Below are positions 16,061-25,008 of a stretch of 64,000 nucleotides of DNA, in pieces; the first letter of the stretch is position 1; every line of letters begins with the position of its first letter. The DNA comes from Actinacidiphila guanduensis. Its GTDB lineage: Bacteria > Actinomycetota > Actinomycetes > Streptomycetales > Streptomycetaceae. A program made the translations under genes and the position numbers. Under the pieces are notes generated by a model. That model had not been told where the DNA came from and searched no databases. It saw only the letters and a program-made list of their open reading frames with translations. The DNA lies in NCBI RefSeq assembly GCF_900103985.1, contig NZ_FNIE01000010.1, forward strand, positions 1-64,000, in the 5' to 3' direction.

Positions 16061-16106
16061 CCCGCCCGGCCCCTTGTGCTGAGGTCGCGCTCGGTGCGGC
16101 TTGCGC

Positions 16107-16529
16107 TCAGTTGCCGCCGACGAGGCCGGCCAGCGCGCGGACCCCCTCGCCGGAGATGCTGAGTGCGTCCTCGCTACCGGTGTCGATGGACAGGATCAGT
16201 TCGTCGGAGGGCCAGGCGCCGCTGAGGACGGCGAGCTGGACCAGGCGGTAGCGCCGGGTGGCGGGCAGGGCGTCGGCCATCCGGCTCTCGGAGGTGAAGA
16301 CGGGGACGAGCTGGCGGCCGTCCTCCTGCTCGTACACCGGCAGCTGGATCTCGCGCGCGGCATCCGGGGCGGGCGCGTCCGGGGGCTGCTCCTCGGTGCC
16401 CGGCACGGGCAGCAGCACCTCGCTCACGGCGAGGGTGCTCAGGGCGATGACGTTCTCGCTCCCGTGGGCGATCTCGTGCAGTGCGCGTTGCGCCGGCGGA
16501 AGGGCGCCGTTCGGGTTGATGTCGGTCAT
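16107..16529 (-). CDS. SseB N-terminal-domain family protein
   Basis: A 140-residue cytoplasmic protein resembling the SseB N-terminal domain: LPVYEQEDGRQLVPVFTSESRMADALP is the conserved core (read in pieces), followed by LAVLSGAWPSDELILSIDTGSEDALSISGEGV. The family is widespread in actinobacteria and its biochemical role is unsettled. The ATG at 16527-16529 gives MTDINPNGALPPAQ, with AGGAA about ten bases upstream; the frame stays open much further only as an antisense shadow. It is isolated between two repeat arrays. Confidence 0.82.
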   Translation of the reverse strand: MTDINPNGALPPAQRALHEIAHGSENVIALSTLAVSEVLLPVPGTEEQPPDAPAPDAAREIQLPVYEQEDGRQLVPVFTSESRMADALPATRRYRLVQLAVLSGAWPSDELILSIDTGSEDALSISGEGVRALAGLVGGN

Positions 16530-16779
16530 CGTGGTGGGTTCCTCTCGCGGCGTCTGCGCCTCGTCGCTTCCTGGTGGCTGAACCCGGCGCGTACCCCTTC
16601 GGGGGCGGTCCATGCGGGTCCCTCCGGGGGTTTTACGGGGTGTAGTCCCCTTGCGGCTGGGGCGCCGCCGGGCGCGACCCCGGACGGACCGGCTCTTCCC
16701 CGGCCGCCGGGCCGCACGGCTTCTCGCGGGGTCCCCCCGCGGTCCCGGCTCGCCGGCCGTGCGGACGGTTGCCCCCCGC

Positions 16780-17310
16780 CCCGGAGGGGCGGCCCCTCTC
16801 ACGCCAGACCCTCCGGCGGTCGAGGGCTCGGCGCGCAGTTCCCCGCGCCCCTTCACGGCTCGCCGCTCGTGCCAGCGGCACCGCGCCCGGCCACGCACCC
16901 TCACCGCCCCGGAGGGGCGCACCGCACCTCGCCGGACCCTCCGCCGGTCGAGGGCTGGGCGCGCAGTTCCCCGCGCCCCTACGGAAACCCGTCTGCCCAC
17001 CCCCGCCACTCCCGACCGCAGGACAGTAGCCCCCTCCCGCGCAGTTCCCCGCGCCCCTTTACAGCTCACCGCTCGTACCAGCAGCACCGCGCCCGGCCAC
17101 GCACCCTCACCGCCCCGGAGGGGCACACCGGACCTGGCCGGACCCTCCACCCGTGGACGGCTGAGCGCGCAGTTCCCCGCGCCCCTACGGAAACCCGTCT
17201 GCCCCACCCGCACCACTCCCGACCGCAGGACAGTGGCCCCCTCCCGCGCAGTTCCCCGCGCCCCTTTACAGCTCACCGCTCGCGCCAGCGGAACCGCGCC
17301 CGGCCAGTCG
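16780..17310. repeat. Higher-order tandem array with 206-base period
   Basis: Five copies of the core CGCAGTTCCCCGCGCCCC start at 16834, 16962, 17040, 17168 and 17247. Spacings alternate 128, 78, 128, 79, so the true unit is about 206 bases with two different spacers. One spacer carries ACCGCGCCCGGCCACGCACC, the other ACGGAAACCCGTCTGCCC followed by CGACCGCAGGACAGT. The same core builds the array at 13790-14200. It sits in the 929-base gene-free stretch between SseB and the reductase gene; the flanks (16530-16779 and 17311-17458) show no gene. Confidence 0.9.
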
Positions 17311-17458
17311 ATTGGGCGGCCGGGGTTCAGAAACGGCGTTCGGCGCAAGCAATTGATGGAGCGCCGGGAGCGGAATCGCGTGCTGGCGTTCCCGCGTTCC
17401 GGGGGGCGCCGTACGGTCCGGCGGGTGGGTTCCGTGGGGGGTGTGCGAGGGTGCCGGT

Positions 17459-18445
17459 ATGCGATATGTGATCATCGGCGCGGGTGCGGTGGGCGGGACG
17501 ATCGGCGGGCGGCTCTTCGCGGCCGGGCACGAGGTCGTCCTGGTGGCGCGCGGGCCGCACCTGGAAGCGCTGCGGGGCGGCGGGCTGCGGCTCGAAGTCG
17601 CCGAGGGGGCATCCCAGTTGGCGATCCCGGCCGTGTCGGGGCCGCAGGAGTTGGAGCCGCGTGCGGACGACGTGCTGGTGCTCGCCGTCAAGACGCAGGA
17701 CACCGCGGCGGTGCTGGACGCCTGGTCCGGCTTCGGGTCCGGGCCCGCGGTGGTGTGCGCGCAGAACGGCGTGGAGAACGAGCGGCTGGCGCTGCGCCGC
17801 TTCCGCGAGGTCTACGGCATGTGCGTGTGGCTGCCCGCCTCGTACCTGGAGCCCGGCGTGGTGCGGGCCGCGGGCGCGCCCCTGTCGGGGATCCTCACGC
17901 TGGGCCGCTACCCCTCGGGCCGTGACGAGCGGGTGCGCGCGATCGCCGCCGACCTCGTGAGCGCCGGGTTCGAGGCACCGGTCAGCGACGACGTCATGGC
18001 GTGGAAGTACGCCAAACTGCTGTCGAACCTCGGCAACGCCGTGGACGCGGTGTGCGGCCCGGACGCCGACGACGACCTGCGGGCCCTCGCGCCCCGGGCG
18101 ACTGCCGAGGGAGCGGCCGTGCTCGACGCGGCCGGCATCGGCTACGTGAGCGCCGAGGAGCAGGCCCGGGTACGCGGGGACAAGGTGCAGCTCCCTACGG
18201 TCAATGGGCGCCCAGGCGGGCGCAGTTCGTCCTGGCAGAGCCTGGCCCGCGACACCGGCTCGATCGAGTCGGACTACCTCAACGGCGAAGTCGTCCTGCT
18301 CGGCCGCCGGTTGGGCCTGCCGACCCCAGTCAACGAGGCCCTGCAGCGCACCGCCACCCGCTTCGCCCGCGAACACCGCTCCCCCGGCACCCTCACCCCC
18401 GCCGAGCGCGCGGAACTCCTGGCCGCGGCAGGCCAGGGGCGTTGA
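17459..18445 (+). CDS. Ketopantoate-reductase-family NADP-dependent oxidoreductase
   Basis: A 328-residue protein of the ApbA/PanE type. It opens with a Rossmann dinucleotide motif, VIIGAGAVGGTIGGRL at residues 4-19, and the R after VVLVA suits NADPH. VLVLAVKTQDT and AQNGVENE follow, with the catalytic Lys in DDVMAWKYAKLLSNLGNA and the C-terminal helical domain with SSSWQSLARDTGSIESDYLNG (read in pieces). It probably reduces a 2-oxo acid. Whether this is 2-dehydropantoate cannot be told, since several paralogues occur in these genomes and no pan genes are adjacent. The ATG at 17459 gives a standard N-terminus. Confidence 0.86.
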   Translation: MRYVIIGAGAVGGTIGGRLFAAGHEVVLVARGPHLEALRGGGLRLEVAEGASQLAIPAVSGPQELEPRADDVLVLAVKTQDTAAVLDAWSGFGSGPAVVCAQNGVENERLALRRFREVYGMCVWLPASYLEPGVVRAAGAPLSGILTLGRYPSGRDERVRAIAADLVSAGFEAPVSDDVMAWKYAKLLSNLGNAVDAVCGPDADDDLRALAPRATAEGAAVLDAAGIGYVSAEEQARVRGDKVQLPTVNGRPGGRSSSWQSLARDTGSIESDYLNGEVVLLGRRLGLPTPVNEALQRTATRFAREHRSPGTLTPAERAELLAAAGQGR

Positions 18446-18477
18446 CCACGGCCGTGACCGAGGCGCCGCGTCGCTGA

Positions 18478-18870
18478 CCGGCGGCTTACGGCGGCAGGCA
18501 GGCGCCGCACGGCCCGGTGGTACGACGCCTCAGCTCTCCGGCCGGCAGGCCGGACCGTACTGGGCCGTGCGAGTCAACCCGCCTGCGGCGGGGGCGGGTT
18601 CTGCGGCACCACTCCGCTGACCGGCGGCTGCGCCGCAGGCACACGGCCCGCCTGGCACGACACCACAGCTCTCCAGCCAGCAGGCCGGACCCTACTGGCA
18701 CGCGCGAGTCAACCAGCCCATGGCGCAGGCGGATTCTGCAGCACCACTCCGGTGACCGGCGGCTGCGCCGCAGGCGCACGGCCCGCGTGGTACGGCACCA
18801 CAGCTCTCCGGCCAGCGGGCCGGACCGTACTGGGTCGCGCGGGTCAACCCGCCTGCGGCGGGGGCGGGTT
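18478..18870. repeat. Three-copy 135-base tandem repeat overlapping a gene 3' end
   Basis: CAGCTCTCC starts at 18531, 18666 and 18801, exactly 135 bases apart, and GCCTGCGGCGGGGGCGGGTT at 18581 recurs at 18851, two periods on. The right-most copy contains the stop codon (18844-18846) and last codons (PPPPQAG) of the DUF5107 gene, so the repeats carry echoes of that gene's 3' end. Because 135 is a multiple of three, a repetitive frame stays open through the array; it does not look like a gene. Confidence 0.88.
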
Positions 18871-20955
18871 CTGTGGGCGCATGGCGAAGTCGTAGCGGGC
18901 GGGCAGCGGGTGCTCGCGGCGGGCGCGGGCTCGTACCGCGTCGTCCACGGGCGCCCCGGCGGCGAGTAGTGCCTCGGCTACGGCGTACCAGGTGTCGGAA
19001 AGTTCCTCGGCGCCCTCGCGCAGGTCGGCGACCTCGATGCCCTCGTCGAAGAGGGCGCGGGCACGGGCCGGTTCGCCCTGGGCGAGGGCGGTACGGGCCC
19101 GCAGCAGCCGGAAACGGCCGTCGTCCAGGGGCGCGGTGCCGGGCGGTACAGGGTGGTCCAGGACGCGGGCGGCGTCGTCGGGGCGGTCGGCGGCGAGCAG
19201 CGCGGACACCGCCTCCAGCGCCAGGGCGCGCTGCACCGTGCGCGCCGACTCCCGTACGGCGTCGGGTTGTCCGGGCTCCGCGGCGGGGGCGAGCACGCTG
19301 CCGGCCAGTGCCTCGAACGCCGCCGCGTACAGTTCGGCGGCGCGCTTCGCCTCCCCCTCGGCGGCCTCGGCGACGGCGAGGGCGCGCAGCGCCCAGGGGG
19401 TCGGGTGCGCGGCCTGGGCGCGCTGCCAGCTGCGGACGGCCTGCGCCCGGTCACCGGCGGCCCATTGGGCGATGCCGAGCTGGTAGTCGCGGTGCCACTC
19501 GCTGCCGCGGAAGGTGTCCGCGGCCTCCAGCAGCTCGCGCCACGGCGGGGAGACCGGGCAGGGTCCGGGCGGCGCCGCGGGCGCGGGCCGCGGGACCACT
19601 CCGGCGACGAGCAGTTCCAGCCACGGCTTCTGCTCGGGCCCCATCGTGGCCGCGGGGAACGGTGTGCCCGGCAGGTCGAACGGGCCGCGCTCGACCTCCA
19701 GGGCGCCCCACCCGCTGCCGGCCGCCAGGATCTCCTCGGGGTCCGCGTCGGCATGCGCACGCCAGGCGGTGTACGCCTCCTCCACCGCCGCACGCGGCAG
19801 CCCGGCTGCCAGCCGCCGCGCCACCTCGGCCCGCGCGGCGGCCCAGTCGGCGCCGTGCACGACGGCGGGGTCCGCGCTCAGCGGCCCATACGCCTCCAAC
19901 CAGCCGAACTCGGACTCGGCCGGCATCGGGATGTGCTCCAGCTGGGTGCGGGCCAGGCCGGCCTGGATCTCCAGATACCCGCCGCTGCCGGGCTCGGTCA
20001 GCCACTCCTGCCAGCGTCGGCCGCCGCTGCCCGCGCCCCAGAGGAACAGCTTGCGGCCGCGCAGCCGATCGGTGGAGGTCTGCACCAGGCCGCGGCCCTC
20101 GGCGTCCAGCGCGGTGATCCAGGGCCGCTCGCCCTCGGGAACGTCGAAGAAGTAGTCGGCGGCGTACTCGGCCCGCGCCGGACGGCTCGCGTCGGCCTCC
20201 GGCCCGTCGTCGCGGCCCTCGGGGAACCGGACCCGGCTCAGCGAGCGGCGGTAGTCGAAGTGCCAGGCGGCCTCGGCCGGGGCGAGCACCCGTGTGCCGG
20301 GCGTCTCGGGGACCGCGGTGTTGGACCACCAGTAGGCCGGCACCGTGCGGTCGTGCGGGTTGCGCACCCGGATGCCGACGTAGAGGAAGTCGGAGTCGGC
20401 CGGCAGCCACAGGTCGACCTGGAAGGGCAGGTCGCGCAGCCGTTCCCACTCCCACAGCCGCAGCATCTCCCCGCCGTCGGGAGCCGGTACGCGGGCGGCG
20501 TGCACGGGAGCGCAGGTGTGGGCGGCGTGGCCGGTGGCCCCCAGGTTCCACTCCACCCCGCCGGAGAACCAGGCCCCGGCCAGGCCGAAGTCGGCGGGCT
20601 GGAACACCGGGTTGCGGTAGAGCAGTTCGCGGCCGCTCGGCTTGTGCAGCAGCGAGTACAGCCGGCCGCCGAGGCCGGGCAGCACCGTGGCCCGCAGCCG
20701 CTCGTTCTCCACGACCAGCGCCTCGAACTCCGCCGGCGCCCGGTCCCGCCCGTACCCGTCGCGCAACCGCACCGGCAGCACCGAACGCAGCGCCCCGTAC
20801 CCGATCTGCCGGGCCATGTCCGGGGGCAGCCCGCGCAGTTCGGCGGACTCGACCCGGTGCGCCTCGTCCAGCGGCCGCAGCGCGGGCAGCGGGTTCTCCG
20901 GACCCAGGGGCGCGGCCGGAAGCGTCACCGCACTGCGTCGCACCGTCGTTGCCAC
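18844..20955 (-). CDS. DUF5107-domain protein with C-terminal TPR-like region
   Basis: A 703-residue cytoplasmic protein. Residues about 30-340 match the DUF5107 pattern: VLPGLGGRLYSLLHKPSGRELLYRNPVFQP, FSGGVEWNLGATGH, and PAYWWSNTAVPETPGTRVL (read in pieces). The fold resembles aldose-epimerase-like beta-sandwich domains that bind carbohydrate. From about 480 the sequence becomes alanine-rich helical repeats (YQLGIAQWAAGDRAQAVRSW; RALAVAEAAEGEAKRAAELYAAA) like TPRs. Function is unknown; a carbohydrate link is inferred. GTG 20953-20955 is chosen for AGGTGG six bases upstream, giving VATTVRRSAVTLPAAPL; ATG 20968-20970 is the alternative. The last codons lie inside a tandem repeat. Confidence 0.8.
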   Translation of the reverse strand: MATTVRRSAVTLPAAPLGPENPLPALRPLDEAHRVESAELRGLPPDMARQIGYGALRSVLPVRLRDGYGRDRAPAEFEALVVENERLRATVLPGLGGRLYSLLHKPSGRELLYRNPVFQPADFGLAGAWFSGGVEWNLGATGHAAHTCAPVHAARVPAPDGGEMLRLWEWERLRDLPFQVDLWLPADSDFLYVGIRVRNPHDRTVPAYWWSNTAVPETPGTRVLAPAEAAWHFDYRRSLSRVRFPEGRDDGPEADASRPARAEYAADYFFDVPEGERPWITALDAEGRGLVQTSTDRLRGRKLFLWGAGSGGRRWQEWLTEPGSGGYLEIQAGLARTQLEHIPMPAESEFGWLEAYGPLSADPAVVHGADWAAARAEVARRLAAGLPRAAVEEAYTAWRAHADADPEEILAAGSGWGALEVERGPFDLPGTPFPAATMGPEQKPWLELLVAGVVPRPAPAAPPGPCPVSPPWRELLEAADTFRGSEWHRDYQLGIAQWAAGDRAQAVRSWQRAQAAHPTPWALRALAVAEAAEGEAKRAAELYAAAFEALAGSVLAPAAEPGQPDAVRESARTVQRALALEAVSALLAADRPDDAARVLDHPVPPGTAPLDDGRFRLLRARTALAQGEPARARALFDEGIEVADLREGAEELSDTWYAVAEALLAAGAPVDDAVRARARREHPLPARYDFAMRPQNPPPPQAG

Positions 20956-21318
20956 GTCCGGCCACCTCATCCGCCGCAGGTGGCCGCCCCGCCAGCGGCC
21001 CTGTGATGACCATGGAACAACCTCCCGCCCGCCTTTTCCAGATACCCCGCCCACCCGATTGCCCGCCCCCGCGACCGGGCAGAATCCTTGTTTGCCCGAT
21101 GCCGCGCAGGCGCTCGGGACTCCCAGCCGGCCACTGCCCCATGCGTCAGCCATCTGCCCCTCCGCGGCTCCCGCGCAGGCCGTCTGCCGCCGGCACACGG
21201 CCACTTGGGCCCCAACCGCCCCACCCGGCCCGCCGGCGAACGTGCCAGCTTAGCGGCTGCGGCGAAGTCCCGCGCGATCCCCCGCATGTCGGTGGCGGGC
21301 GCTGCTAGAACGGTGGCC
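20956..21318. other. Divergent promoter region, no gene seen
   Basis: 363 bases between the DUF5107 gene and the mycothiol-type enzyme. No credible coding frame, no strong inverted repeat and no clear -35/-10 pair. Confidence 0.4.
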
Positions 21319-22242
21319 ATGACGACTTCGCCCTCCCCGTCGCCCGTACCGTTCCGGGCGCCGGGGTTCGCCGAACGCCTGGAGTCGATCGAGGAGCGCT
21401 CGGCCGTGCTGCGGACCGCCGCGCTGAACGCCCCCGCCGACGCACGCGTGCCGGGCTGCCCGGACTGGACCGCCCGGGACCTGCTCCGCCACCTCAGCGA
21501 GGTCCAACGCTTCTGGGCGGCCACCGTCGCCGCCGGCCCCGCGACCCACCCGCCCACCGAACCCGCCCACGCCGACCCGGACCACCCGAAGAACCAGGAC
21601 AGCGCGGACGACACCGACCAACCGGACCGCCCCGACAGCGCGAACGGCCCACACGGCTCCTACGGCCCTGACCGCACGAACCGTCCCGACACCCCGGACG
21701 GCCGTCCCGACCTCGCCCTCCTCGCCGAGCAGTCCGCCCGCTCCACCCGGCTCCTGCTCGACGCCCTGCGTACGGCCGGGCCCGACGCCGAGTGCTGGAC
21801 CTGGTGGGCCGAGACCGGCAGCCCTGCCACCAGTGGCGCCGTCGCCCGGCACCACCTGCAGGAAGTGGTCGTCCTCGCCCGTGACGCCCAGGCCGCTGCG
21901 GGCACCCCGCTCCCGGTGCCGCCCGACCTCGCTCTGGAGGCCGTGGACGAGTTCCTGCACATCGGCCTCGGCTCCACGGACGGCTGGCCGCACGCGCCCG
22001 CGCGGGTCGCCCTGGTCAGCGACGAGGGGCCGGCCTGGACGCTCGTCCTCGACGCCACCGGGGCCTCCGCCGTCCGCGTCGGTCCCGGCGAGGGGCTCGA
22101 ACCCGGCGCTGTGGTCGCGGGCCCGGCCGGCGACCTCCTGCTCACCCTCTTCCGACGGGTCCCGTGGGGCGCCCGTGCCCTGCGGGTCTCCGGTGACGAG
22201 GAGTTGGTACGGCAACTGGTGGTCTGGCAGCCGTTCGATTGA
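21319..22242 (+). CDS. Maleylpyruvate isomerase family mycothiol-dependent enzyme
   Basis: A 307-residue protein of the DinB/MDMPI-like family. The N-terminal four-helix bundle has the usual start (VLRTAALNAPADARVPGCPDWTARDLLRHLSEVQRFW, read in pieces), with metal-binding His in RHLSEV and later in ARHHLQEVV. The C-terminal domain includes DLLLTLFRRVPWG. Members use mycothiol as a thiol cofactor in isomerase or detoxification reactions; the substrate here is unknown. A run of about 45 residues near 80-125, rich in Asp, Pro, Asn and Arg (HPKNQDSADDTDQPD and similar), is inserted between the helices and is unusual. The ATG at 21319 is clear. Confidence 0.85.
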   Translation: MTTSPSPSPVPFRAPGFAERLESIEERSAVLRTAALNAPADARVPGCPDWTARDLLRHLSEVQRFWAATVAAGPATHPPTEPAHADPDHPKNQDSADDTDQPDRPDSANGPHGSYGPDRTNRPDTPDGRPDLALLAEQSARSTRLLLDALRTAGPDAECWTWWAETGSPATSGAVARHHLQEVVVLARDAQAAAGTPLPVPPDLALEAVDEFLHIGLGSTDGWPHAPARVALVSDEGPAWTLVLDATGASAVRVGPGEGLEPGAVVAGPAGDLLLTLFRRVPWGARALRVSGDEELVRQLVVWQPFD

Positions 22243-22274
22243 CGACGTACCGTCCTGACTGAGGAGTGATGCCC

Positions 22275-23057
22275 ATGTCAGGACGAGCATGGCGATTCCC
22301 GTGGGCCGCGACCGCGGCTCTGGCGTTGCTCGCCGGTTGCTCCATCGGTTCTCATTCGGACGCGAAGGCCACCGCCGCCCCCTCGGGCGCGTCCGCTCCC
22401 CCACCGGTCGGGAGTATCGACCACCCCCGGCCGGTGCCTTGCGCGGACGGCATGACCTTCCGGGACCGCCCCGACCCGCTCCGCGGTTTCACCCCGTCGC
22501 CGAACTCCGCTACCTCCACCAGCGCACCTCCCGACTCTCCGACTGACTCCCCGAACTCCGGCACAGCTTCCGCCTCCCCGCGCCGTGCCACTCCCTCCTC
22601 TCCTTCGGGCCACGCCTCCGGCGCTCCCTCGCGCACCTCGCACCCGCGGACCTCCGGCACCGCCTCGCCGTCCTCCGGTGCCGGCGACATCGTCGTCGGC
22701 CCGCTCACCTGGCACGGGCTGGCCGACCTGACCGGCGGCGACCAGCACGACCACGGGATCGAGAACGGCGGCGGCTGGCACTACCGCGTCGACTCCCTGG
22801 TGCAGCCCGACTCCGTCGTCACCGTGACCGTCGGCGCCACAGAACGAGCCCGCGCCGGGCTGGAGTTCGGCGGCGAGTACGGCGCGCCCACCCCGGCGGT
22901 CACCTTCCACGCCTGTCCCGACGGCGCCACCTCCTTCCTCGGTGCCTTCTTCGTCGCCGGGGACGGCCGGGCCTGCGTCCCCATCGACGTCCGCGTCGGC
23001 AACGGCCCGGCGCGGCATGTGGTGATCTCCTTCTTCAACGGCCGCTGCCCTGCGTAG
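22275..23057 (+). CDS. Putative lipoprotein with Ser/Pro-rich linker
   Basis: A 260-residue exported protein of unknown function. The signal peptide (RAWRFPWAATAALALLAGC) ends in a lipobox LAGC, so it should be lipid-anchored outside the membrane. Residues about 70-135 are a Ser/Thr/Pro-rich linker. The C-terminal domain (IVVGPLTWHGLADLTGG, TVGATERARAGLEFG, VISFFNGRCPA) is compact, with two cysteines that could pair. I do not recognise the domain. The ATG at 22275 is preferred because GAGGAG (22261-22266) is eight bases upstream; GTG 22266 and ATG 22269 are closer than usual. It is followed nine bases later by the ankyrin gene, so the two are probably co-transcribed. Confidence 0.72.
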   Translation: MSGRAWRFPWAATAALALLAGCSIGSHSDAKATAAPSGASAPPPVGSIDHPRPVPCADGMTFRDRPDPLRGFTPSPNSATSTSAPPDSPTDSPNSGTASASPRRATPSSPSGHASGAPSRTSHPRTSGTASPSSGAGDIVVGPLTWHGLADLTGGDQHDHGIENGGGWHYRVDSLVQPDSVVTVTVGATERARAGLEFGGEYGAPTPAVTFHACPDGATSFLGAFFVAGDGRACVPIDVRVGNGPARHVVISFFNGRCPA

Positions 23058-23066
23058 GGTGGCCGC

Positions 23067-23492
23067 ATGAGCGAGCACTCCCCCGATCCCGCCGCAGAGC
23101 CCGAGCCCGCGCACGACCCGGAGGTCCTCCAACTCGCCGCCCAGGTCTTCGACCTGGCCCGGCAGGGCGACACCGACAAGCTGGCCGCCTATGTCGATGC
23201 CGGTGTGCCGGCGAACCTCACCAACGACCGCGGCGACACCCTGCTGATGCTCGCCGCCTACCACGGCCATGTGGACACCGTCCGCGCCCTGCTGCACCGC
23301 GGCGCCGAGGCGGACCGCGCCAACGACCACGGCCAGACCCCGCTCGCCGGCGCGGTGTTCAAGGGCGAGCAGGAGATCATCGCCGCCCTCCTCGACAGCG
23401 GCGCCAACCCCGCGGCAGGGCGGCCCTCCGCGATCGACACCGCCCGCATCTTCGGCAAGACCGATCTGCTCAAGCTCTTCGGCGCCCAATAG
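23067..23492 (+). CDS. Ankyrin-repeat protein
   Basis: A 141-residue protein consisting almost wholly of ankyrin repeats: LARQGDTDKLAAYVDAGVPANLTNDRGDTLLMLAAYHGHVDTVRALLHRGAEADRANDHGQTPLAGAV and onward, read as four helix-loop-helix units with the typical TPLxxA and G-HxxxVxxLL consensus. It has no signal peptide. Ankyrin proteins bind partner proteins; in bacteria small ones often act as immunity or anti-oxidative partners. Here the partner is unknown. It lies nine bases after the lipoprotein gene. Confidence 0.88.
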   Translation: MSEHSPDPAAEPEPAHDPEVLQLAAQVFDLARQGDTDKLAAYVDAGVPANLTNDRGDTLLMLAAYHGHVDTVRALLHRGAEADRANDHGQTPLAGAVFKGEQEIIAALLDSGANPAAGRPSAIDTARIFGKTDLLKLFGAQ

Positions 23493-23662
23493 ACCCAGCA
23501 ACAGGCCCACTTGGTGGGCGCCCCTGAGAGGCCACCTGATGATGCCCCTGACAGGCCCCGGCGCCCACCCTTCCGCCTGCGCCCATCACCCTTCGCCCAC
23601 CTCACGCCCGCGCGTCCCGCGCTCGCCCGGGCAGCAGCACCACCGCTCCCGGGCGACCACCC

Positions 23663-24895
23663 TCAGCTGATCGCCCGCGTCCGCGCGGCCAGCCGGGCGG
23701 CACCCTCCTCGGTGAGCGAACCGTGCAGCCGCAGCCGGGATATCCCGCCGTCCGGGAAGACGTCGAGCCGTACATGGGTGGCCGGGTGCTGCGCCTCAGG
23801 TGCGACCAGGAAGCGGTGGAGGGTGTCCGGCTGCAACCGGACCCGCTCCAGCAGCGGCGTCCAGGGGCCGTCCACGCCATCGCGTATCCACAGTTCGGCC
23901 CATCCCGCGGAATTGCCCTTCAGGTAGGCCGTGTCGATCTCTATCGCCCGGATGACACCCTGCTCCGCCAGCCGGTACCGGATCCAGTCGTGGCCCTGGT
24001 CGCGGCGCCTGCGGGTCTCCCAGCCGTCGTCCATCTGCTGCGAGCGACCGGGCAGGATGGTGTGCTCGGGCGGGGAGTAGAAGCGGTCGGAGGCGTCCTC
24101 GACACTGCCGCCGTGCTCCAGGGCCGCCAGGTCGAAGGTGCCGAGGGCGGCGAGCCATACGGGGTCGGGGGCCACCTCGCCGTAGACGCGCAGCCGGGCC
24201 ACTCCGCCGTCGGGGTACTGGCGCAGCCGGACGTGGGAGAAGCGGCGCTCCAGGCGGGTCGCGAAGGCGTTCTCCGCATGGCCGCCGACTCGGGTGCGCG
24301 GCACGAGCGGCGTCCACGGCACCGCCGCGTCGAGCAGCTCGGCAGGGGATGCCGAGGAGGGCAGGGTGGCGGCTTCCACCGAGACCGAGTGCGGGTAGTT
24401 GCCGCGGAAGTGGGCGGTGTCCACGACGATCCCTCGGACCACACCCGGGACCGCGAGCCGGACCAGGGCCCAGTCGTGGTCCCCTTCCAGCGGGTGCGGG
24501 TGGGCGGCCGAGGCGCCACGCCGCCTGCGGGTCTCCCAGCCGTCCATCACCTTGCCCTTGTGACCGAACCGCTCGGGGTCGAAGACGGCGGGGCCTGGCA
24601 CCAGCAGATTTTCCCGCTCGGCGAAGAACTCGTCGTCAGCCGCCACGACGCCGGCGCCGAGCCTGCGGTCCGTCAGCTCGGTCAGGCCCGCGAACGGCAG
24701 CTCGGCCCGCCGGTAGTCCGCGAAGGGGTTCCCCCCGCCGTACGGCAGCGCGTCGCCGGTGAAGTCGGTCAGCGCCGTGCACGCCGCCTCACCGCCCTCG
24801 CCTGCGTCACCTGCCTCGCCCGAGGCATCCGCACCCACGACACCGCTCGTCGGCCGCCCCGCACCCTCGCTCCGAGGCCCCACCGCACGCCCCAT
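23663..24895 (-). CDS. alc: Allantoicase
   Basis: A 410-residue enzyme that hydrolyses allantoate to ureidoglycolate and urea in purine degradation. Two tandem allantoicase domains are visible, each with the MDxGWETRRRR motif: KVMDGWETRRRR in the first and QMDDGWETRRRR in the second. They are followed by DHDWALVRLAVPGVVRGI and HDWIRYRLAEQGVIRAIEID (each the D-[HT]-xWx-RL core), and AHFRGNYP and AYLKGNSAGW. Related proteins start near FTGDALPYGG, so this copy has about 40 extra residues. ATG 24893-24895 with GGGAGG eight bases upstream is the best-supported start. A LysR regulator lies directly upstream on the same strand. No other purine-catabolic gene is in the window. Confidence 0.92.
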   Translation of the reverse strand: MGRAVGPRSEGAGRPTSGVVGADASGEAGDAGEGGEAACTALTDFTGDALPYGGGNPFADYRRAELPFAGLTELTDRRLGAGVVAADDEFFAERENLLVPGPAVFDPERFGHKGKVMDGWETRRRRGASAAHPHPLEGDHDWALVRLAVPGVVRGIVVDTAHFRGNYPHSVSVEAATLPSSASPAELLDAAVPWTPLVPRTRVGGHAENAFATRLERRFSHVRLRQYPDGGVARLRVYGEVAPDPVWLAALGTFDLAALEHGGSVEDASDRFYSPPEHTILPGRSQQMDDGWETRRRRDQGHDWIRYRLAEQGVIRAIEIDTAYLKGNSAGWAELWIRDGVDGPWTPLLERVRLQPDTLHRFLVAPEAQHPATHVRLDVFPDGGISRLRLHGSLTEEGAARLAARTRAIS

Positions 24896-25008
24896 CCCGT
24901 CCACCTCCCCGTCTGTCTGCGGCACCGCGAACGCCCGGTCCGCCCGCCGCATGCCCGTCCCTGCCTCACACGTCCTTTCGTGCCTCCACTCTCCGCCCCA
25001 CCCACCAT

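Noticed and set aside
15692..16162. Small frames over the TACGG tract
   Set aside because: Composition follows the repeat (Arg, Gly, Tyr), with no homology and no ribosome site.
13790..17310. CRISPR array
   Set aside because: Repeat units are 78-206 bases and the spacers themselves recur; there are no unique spacers and no cas genes.
18517..18969. Repetitive 150-codon frame through the 135-base array
   Set aside because: Open only because the period is a multiple of three; overlaps the end of the DUF5107 gene and has no ribosome site.
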